Below the pieces are notes generated by a model. The model was not told where the DNA came from and ran no database searches. It worked only from the letters and a program-made list of their open reading frames with translations. Position numbers and translations under genes: made by a program. Below, in pieces: positions 58,908 through 64,000 of a stretch of DNA of 64,000 nucleotides (its first letter is position 1; every line of letters starts with the position of its first letter). The stretch is from Lepas anatifera. Lineage: Eukaryota; Arthropoda; Thecostraca; Lepadidae. Location of the stretch: NCBI GenBank assembly GCA_034440635.1, contig JAOTON010002196.1, positions 248,001 through 312,000 of the forward strand. The letters are read 5' to 3'.

Positions 58908-60245
58908 CTGCAACAACGCCCTGCAGAGGTCAGACTGTAACACTGTACCAGAGGTCTGGCCGTAACACCGCGTTACAGAGGTCGGACTGCAACACCGCGT
59001 CACAGAGGTCTGACTGCACCACCGCGTCACAGAGGTCTGGCTGTAACACCGCGTCACAGAGGTCGGACTGCAAAACCGCGTCACAGAGGTCTCACAGAGG
59101 TCTGGCTGAAACACCGCGTCACAGAGGTCTGGCTGGAACACCGCGTCACAGAGGTCTCACAGAGGTCTGGCTGTAACACTGTGCCAGAGGTCAGACTGCA
59201 CCACCGCGTCACAGAGGTCTGGCTGTAACACCGCGTCACAGAGGTCTGGCTGTAACACCGCGTCACAGAGGTCGGACTGCAAAATCGCGTCACAGAGGTC
59301 TCACAGAGGTCTGGCTGAAACACCGCGTCACAGAGGTCTGGCTGGAACACCGCGTCACAGAGGTCTGACTGCACCACCACATCACAGGGGTCTGGCTGTA
59401 ACACCGCATCACAAAGGCTTGACTTTAACACCGCATCACAGAGGTCTCACAGAGGTCTGGCTGCAACACCGCGTCACAGAGGTCTGACTGCAACACCGCG
59501 TCACAGAGGTCTGGCTGAAACACTGCATCACAGATGTTTGGCTGTGACACCGCATCACAAAGGCCTGACTTTAACACCGCATCACAGAGGTCTCACAGAG
59601 GTCTAGCTGAAACACCACGTCACAGAGATCTGGCTGTAACACCGCGTCACAGACGTTTGGCTGTGACACCGCATCACAAAGGTCTGACTTTAACAACGCA
59701 TCACAGAGGTCTCACAGAGGTCTAGCTGAAACACCGCGTCACAGAGGTCTGGCTGTAACACAGCGTCACAGAGGTTTGACTGTGACACCGCATCACAAAG
59801 GCCTGACTTTAACACCGCATCACAGAGGTCTCACAGAGGTCTGGCTGTAACACAGCGTCACAGAGGTTTGGCTGTGACACCGCATCACAAAGGTCTGACT
59901 TTAACACCGCATCACAGAGGTCTCACAGAGGTCTAGCTGAAACACCGCGTCACAGAGGTCTAGCTGAAACACCGCGTCACAGAGGTCTGGCTGTAACACA
60001 GCGTCACAGAGGTTTGGCTGTCACACCGCATCACAAAGGTCTGACTTTAACACCGCATCACAGAGGTCTCACAGAGGTCTAGCTGAAACACCGCGTCACA
60101 GAGGTCTAGCTGAAACACAGCGTCACAGAGGTCTGGCTGTAACACAGCGTCACAGAGGTCTGGCTGTAACACAGCGTCACAGAGGTCTGGCTGTAACACA
60201 GCGTCACAGAGGTTTGGCTGTGACACCGCGCCACGGAGGTCAGAC
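58908..60245. repeat. 27-bp minisatellite running up to a TMEM39 acceptor
   Basis: The plus-strand unit is gtcacagaggtctggctgta followed by acaccgc; variants alternate ggctgtaac, gactgcaac, gactttaac and agctgaaac, and some units carry an extra tcacagaggtc. On the minus strand a unit reads GACCTCTGTGACGCGGTGTT then GCAG or ACAG. The exon's own acceptor, GACCTCTGCAGGGCGTTGTT then GCAG, is a variant of it. Blocks of several units recur in larger duplications (for example around 59040-59160 and 59220-59350). Confidence 0.95.
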
Positions 60246-61074
60246 TGCTGCGCTGAAAGCCTCTTCATCACAAAGATCAACCTGATGAGCTGAACCAGCG
60301 CGCTAGACCTGCACCGAATGACCCGGGAATGTTGTCTAATCTGCTATCGTGTCATGAAAAACCCCAGCAGGCGCCACATTGAAAACATAATTAAAATATC
60401 GAAATGCAGAGCTAGAGACCATCGGCAGCCTTAAATATCATGAAACTTTAGAAATACCGCAAAAAGAATAGCTGGGTAGGCATTGCCCAACTCGAAAATT
60501 CCAATAATTAATCTGCCACGCTACATTTTTGGCAGTTTTCTAGGTTTAATGTTTCCGGCGCTTCCTCGGTTTTACAAAACAGAGTAGCCTGACTTTCCCA
60601 TACATTAAGCACAATTTGTGCCGGAATAGATGCATATTCATACATGGAGACTGTTGGGTGGATATTGTTCAATCCTAAGCAGTGAAACTAGGAACAAGCA
60701 ACGTTTCACTGAAAACTGCTGATAGTTCGCATATTCAATGCACTTTCTAAAATACAATAATGCCAACTGACATACAGATTAACTGATCACGAAAACTGTC
60801 AGTTTCAAACAGCTAGTCTCAGTTTCACTAGTTTCAACTTTGATCAATGTTGTGAAGGTAGAAAGGTCTACGCTCATTGGTAAAATACCTACGTAAATTT
60901 TGGTTCGATGCTAAATGCCTATTCCGGTTTTGTGAAAACAGTGACTCGGAAAAATATAAACCATCCTCTTCTCACTCCCATTATTTAGGGAACAGGTACC
61001 GACTCCAAAGCCAGTATGACTTGGGAGAGGCGAACAGTGACCTGTTAGCACGCTATCACACCTATCATACCTAC
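60246..61074. other. TMEM39 intron, no gene recognised
   Basis: Ordinary AT-rich intron DNA. Confidence 0.5.
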
Positions 61075-61163
61075 CTGAGGTGGCCTGTATCTTCGAATAC
61101 TCAGGTATGAGATCCAAGAACGGTTCTAGCGATGGCCCGAACACTATGAAATAGATCACCACC
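61075..61163 (-). CDS. TMEM39: TMEM39 exon, transmembrane segment
   Basis: The acceptor gtcgtttcag and the donor CCTCAG|gtaggt bound 89 bases encoding VVIYFIVFGPSLEPFLDLI then PEYSKIQATS. The hydrophobic start continues the helix of the preceding exon (YLYYL), giving YLYYLVVIYFIVFG, the equivalent of LGYPFGVYVPLCCF in TMEM39A. One base is left for the next exon. Confidence 0.8.
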
Positions 61164-61660
61164 CTGAAACGACACAAACACCTTGCACAATTCAGACAGG
61201 CGACGTCGCAACATCCAATGATTAAATACCTTTTCAAAGCCCCCACCTTCTAGGTGCAGCATAACGAGCCAGCAAACCTTTGTGAGCATGTCTCCACCAC
61301 GCCAACAATGTATTTTTATATTTCAAATCCATTGGTGACTTGCGATGACTGAATTTCGCTGCAATATTCCTCTCTAGCGATCAATAACACAAATTTCACT
61401 AAATATGTACGGTTATGGTTTGTCCCATCAAAACTTTTTGTCCGTATACCTTTAAAAATATTTCATGTTGAGTAGATCAGAGTGTTTTCGCAACAATCAG
61501 CACTTCATTTTCGTGAACACAGAATATAGAGCATTATACCTATCGAGTAAACCAACATCACACAGGTAAAAGACACACCTTTTCACGCGGCTTTTGCCTA
61601 CTATATCTGCGCACAGTCTTCAGAGTTTACCGCATCCACCCGAGGCCAGAGCCAACTTAC

Positions 61661-61801
61661 AGGTAGTAGAGGTAGAGAATGCGGACGATCTGGTGTCGTG
61701 TGAGGATCTGATAGGTGAACCAAAGCAAAAGCGAAGCCGTCATCGACAGGACCACAAACCTGTTGCGAAGGATCATCTCAGTACTTCCATTGAAGCGAGA
61801 T
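61661..61801 (-). CDS. TMEM39: TMEM39 exon, two hydrophobic segments
   Basis: The acceptor cctttaagtttag and the donor CTACCT|gtaagt bound 141 bases. It encodes SRFNGSTEMILRNRFVVLSM then TASLLLWFTYQILTRHQIVR and ILYLYYL. RFVVLSMTASLLLWFTYQIL corresponds to [20 protein letters not shown] of TMEM39A. Skipping this exon would also preserve the frame (phase 2 to phase 2), but homology supports its inclusion. Confidence 0.82.
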
Positions 61802-61864
61802 CTAAACTTAAAGGGAATGCGACACCTTGATAATGATATTTGATCTGAAGCAGTCAAGTGGCAG

Positions 61865-62365
61865 AGCTGGCCGAAAAGCCACGAGGTCAATGTTTCATTT
61901 GTCCATGAACTTACCGATTGCGGATATTTCACCCCCTGCCGACTCCGTTAAATTCTTTACCGATCCGACCTCCACGGGTGGCCACGTGACCATTGCCAAT
62001 CATGACAACGTGATGCACTGCGGACGTCACGCTGGGTAGAAATTTTTCCTACCCGGACCTCTTCAAAAACTATGCGCTGAACATGATTTTGGTACTCGCG
62101 ATTATAAATACGTATGACTTGCTTTCTTGACTAGTTTCAGATGTGGAATGTACCTTAATATAACGAAAAAATAGCAGAACATGATGAATGTCTTTTTAAC
62201 CTAATTACAGCCTCGTTTAGCTAAAAACATTTCATTTGTATTCGTATCTATTTGTGGTTTACATGAAGAGGTTTATCGCGGCACGAAAAGTTGCCAGATG
62301 GCATACCAATTTGACGTCACGCCGCTTTGGATACTTTTTACTTCAAGAAAAAACGAAATATTGGA
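61865..62365. repeat. Dispersed repeat, copy B (partner at 7945-8440)
   Basis: Located in a TMEM39 intron; see the partner entry for shared landmarks. It has the same orientation on the plus strand. Confidence 0.7.
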
Positions 62366-62744
62366 ATTATTAGTGATTTTTCAACAGAAATACAACCAAA
62401 TCCATTATTTTCAGTAAAGATTATTCCTAAACCCGCTCCAGTCTAGAATTGCACCGATGCCACATTCCCTTTAAGAATTGTTTCCAAATTATAAAATATT
62501 CATACAAGCACGGCCAGTGTTCAGCTGACTGCACAGGCATGAATAAATCTGGAAAGCTATACTGCCATCACTTGCTATTCACCACAGTCAGCCAGGTAGC
62601 TGAATGTCAGAGATAGCCTATTTCACCTTAAAGTCAGTCACATCGACATGAAATGGTTAAGATGTGAGGGCGGCTGTACCTGTTGGAGAGCATCCCGCTC
62701 CGAGGGCGGGCCCGGCAGAGACTGACCACCGTGCGGGGACTGAC

Positions 62745-62884
62745 CGGCAGGCGCGGTAGGCGTACTGCGCCACACCGGACGGCAGCCAGTTGAGGCTGAC
62801 GTACTTCAGCACGGCCCACACCCAGCGCCGGCACAGCAGCGTCAGAATGAAGCCCGTCACGTCCGCGTCGATCAGGTACAGATT
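62745..62884 (-). CDS. TMEM39: TMEM39 exon with LID...RRWVWA motif
   Basis: The acceptor cgtgctgcag and the donor GCCTGCCG|gtcagt bound 140 bases. It encodes NLYLIDADVTGFILTLLCRR then WVWAVLKYVSLNWLPSGVAQ and YAYRAC. It matches [27 protein letters not shown] of TMEM39A. It enters at phase 0. Upstream exons (N-terminus and first transmembrane helix) are not found before the Penelope-like fragments, so the gene continues past 64000. Confidence 0.9.
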
Positions 62885-63093
62885 CTGCAGCACGGCGGGG
62901 GGGATGTCACACCTTACGTACAGGCTCCGACTGATCGACCAATATTGTAAGCTGCACAGCTAGAAAATGAACCGATTTATGGAGAAGGCAAACAATTTTC
63001 TGACCTCAAATTTCTGTTCTTGGCCACAAATATACATGAAAAGATCACGTACCTAACATTTCTAGCGAAATCGGAACTGCACTCAATCTTAGT

Positions 63094-63167
63094 TCAAATC
63101 ATTCGAGTTCCGCCAACAAGATACTGCAAAAAACAAAATGAGACAAGGAGTCGTTTGGCCTTCGTTC

Positions 63168-63211
<44 letters not shown>

Positions 63212-63363
63212 GAATAGTTCGGCAATATGTTCTCTTTGAGGCAATGACAGTTAAATTGAATAGCACTCGAGCACTTAGATATTTTTCTGTGTAGTTTTTC
63301 TATTTTTCTTACGTTGGTTTTAATGTCAGTCGTTAATTCGTTTAAAAGGTCACCAAAACTCAT
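63094..63363 (-). pseudogene. Penelope-like element N-terminal ORF fragment
   Basis: The 89-codon minus-strand frame reads MSFGDLLNELTTDIKTNVRK, then IEKLHRKISKCSSAIQFNCH and CLKENILPNY, and then runs into a (TA)n tract. The pattern of a basic coiled stretch, then F..CL..N.LP.Y/F, resembles the conserved region before the reverse transcriptase in Penelope-like elements. The fragment is cut off by the (AT)n tract. Confidence 0.55.
63171..63209. repeat. (AT)n microsatellite
   Basis: About 19 ta/at dinucleotides in a row, inside the Penelope-like fragment. Confidence 0.95.
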
Positions 63364-63370
63364 TAATTAG

Positions 63371-63410
63371 GACTAGTTTCCACTGTATTATCAACAGTCA
63401 TCTTCAGCTT
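63371..63410 (-). ncRNA. Hammerhead-ribozyme-like motif of a Penelope-like element
   Basis: The minus strand contains the conserved core CTGAAGA (CUGANGA box, 63407-63401), a stem II of ACTGT-TGATAAT-ACAGT, the box GAAA, and CTAGTC, giving a very short palindromic stem III and a GUC cleavage triplet. Minimal hammerheads with such short stem III are known from the terminal repeats of Penelope-like elements and act as dimers. It lies 8 bases upstream of the Penelope-like ORF on the same strand. Stem I pairing is poor here, so activity is uncertain. Confidence 0.65.
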
Positions 63411-63578
63411 TAAGTATTCGCTCATAGTTTTCATTTCACATTTCGAAAACATTTTTAAATATCGCGAGAACGAGCATTATAACAGTACCACTTCCTTATT
63501 GGCTACCTTACCTATTATAAACGACGCATCTAGGCATACCTATAAGAACATTGACATAGTTTGAGCATATAACAAACT

Positions 63579-64000
63579 ATGCCATTCAGGAGTCCAGACG
63601 GTTGCCTGTATGTCCAAAAAGACGGAGTGGCCATGGGGTCACCCTTGGGACCACTCTTCGCAAACTTCTACATGGCCCACATTGAGAACAAAGTCTTGCG
63701 GGAAACGGAAACCACCCCACTAACATATGTTCGATACGTTGATGACATATTTACAGAAATCACAGACTTAAAACAGCTCAATCACCTTATCAATAAACTT
63801 GAACATGCATCGGTGCTCAAGTTCACTTTTGAGCTCAGCCGTGACAACATGCTACCATTCCTAGATGTTCTCATTGAAGCAACAGACAGTAAATTTCTAA
63901 CCAGTGTGTATAGAAAACCCACAAACCAAGGTATTACAATGAATGCGGATAGTGAATGTCCTGAGCAGTATAAACGTAGCGTACTTAAAGCCTTCATTAG
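63579..64000 (+). pseudogene. Penelope-like element reverse transcriptase fragment
   Basis: The open frame from 63579 runs off the window end. It reads DGVAMGSPLGPLFANFYM, then TYVRYVDDIF (catalytic YVDD at 63735-63746) and LPFLDVLIEATDSKFLTSVY then RKPTN. DGVAMGSPLGP, YVDDIF and LDV...TSVYRKPT are hallmark motifs of Penelope-like reverse transcriptases. An in-frame stop lies just before the start (63570-63572), so the N-terminal part is missing or displaced. It is in the opposite orientation to the 63094-63410 fragment. Confidence 0.88.

Overview
The window is eukaryotic nuclear DNA: spliced genes with GT-AG introns, several families of non-LTR, Penelope-like and hAT-like transposons, tRNA-derived SINEs and long micro- and minisatellites. 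Gene content, transposon types and GC-rich coding against AT-rich intergenic DNA suggest an arthropod, possibly a crustacean; that is an inference from style, not a database match. Three conserved animal genes can be read by hand. (1) The last three exons of TRIP4/ASC-1 (+, 4266-5166), encoding the C-terminal ASCH domain. (2) A PRRC2/BAT2-like gene (nocte in flies; -, about 21065 down to 8675), convergent with TRIP4, with at least eight exons; one 3.7-kb exon contains a long 11-residue repeat. (3) The 3' two thirds of TMEM39 (-, 62884 down to 53379), six exons encoding a multi-pass ER membrane protein; its 5' exons lie beyond the window.

Layout. 1-4050: a decayed non-LTR retrotransposon on the minus strand (endonuclease and CCHC ORF1), in or next to a TRIP4 intron. 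4266-5166: TRIP4 exons. 5167-8674: TRIP4 3' flank and GC-rich DNA without a recognisable gene. 8675-21065: PRRC2. 21066-53378: a gene-poor, repeat-dominated block. It holds AGGTCA-rich dispersed repeats, CATAGGCGG-terminated MITEs, a long foldback element, a 4-kb hAT-like element filled with a ~21-bp satellite, more ~20-bp satellite DNA, a (CA)n tract of about 250 bp, a CR1-like element (-) and an I-like element with RNase H (+). 53379-62884: TMEM39. 63094-64000: two Penelope-like fragments in opposite orientation, one preceded by a hammerhead-ribozyme-like motif.

The most unusual feature is that four intronic minisatellites (31-, ~43-, ~33- and 27-bp units) in the two neighbouring genes PRRC2 and TMEM39 each run up to an exon edge, and their repeat units contain a copy of that exon's splice site. 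The ~43-bp array repeats the 5' splice site of a PRRC2 exon dozens of times, and the five copies nearest the exon are spaced by multiples of three. The ~33-bp array repeats the 3' splice site and first bases of a TMEM39 exon. I read this as arrays nucleated by duplication of exon-intron junctions, leaving many decoy or alternative splice sites.

Many long ORFs here (PRRC2 large exon, both retrotransposon ORF2s) are broken by single-base frame changes rather than by stop codons. This fits indel errors in the assembly at least as well as gene decay.
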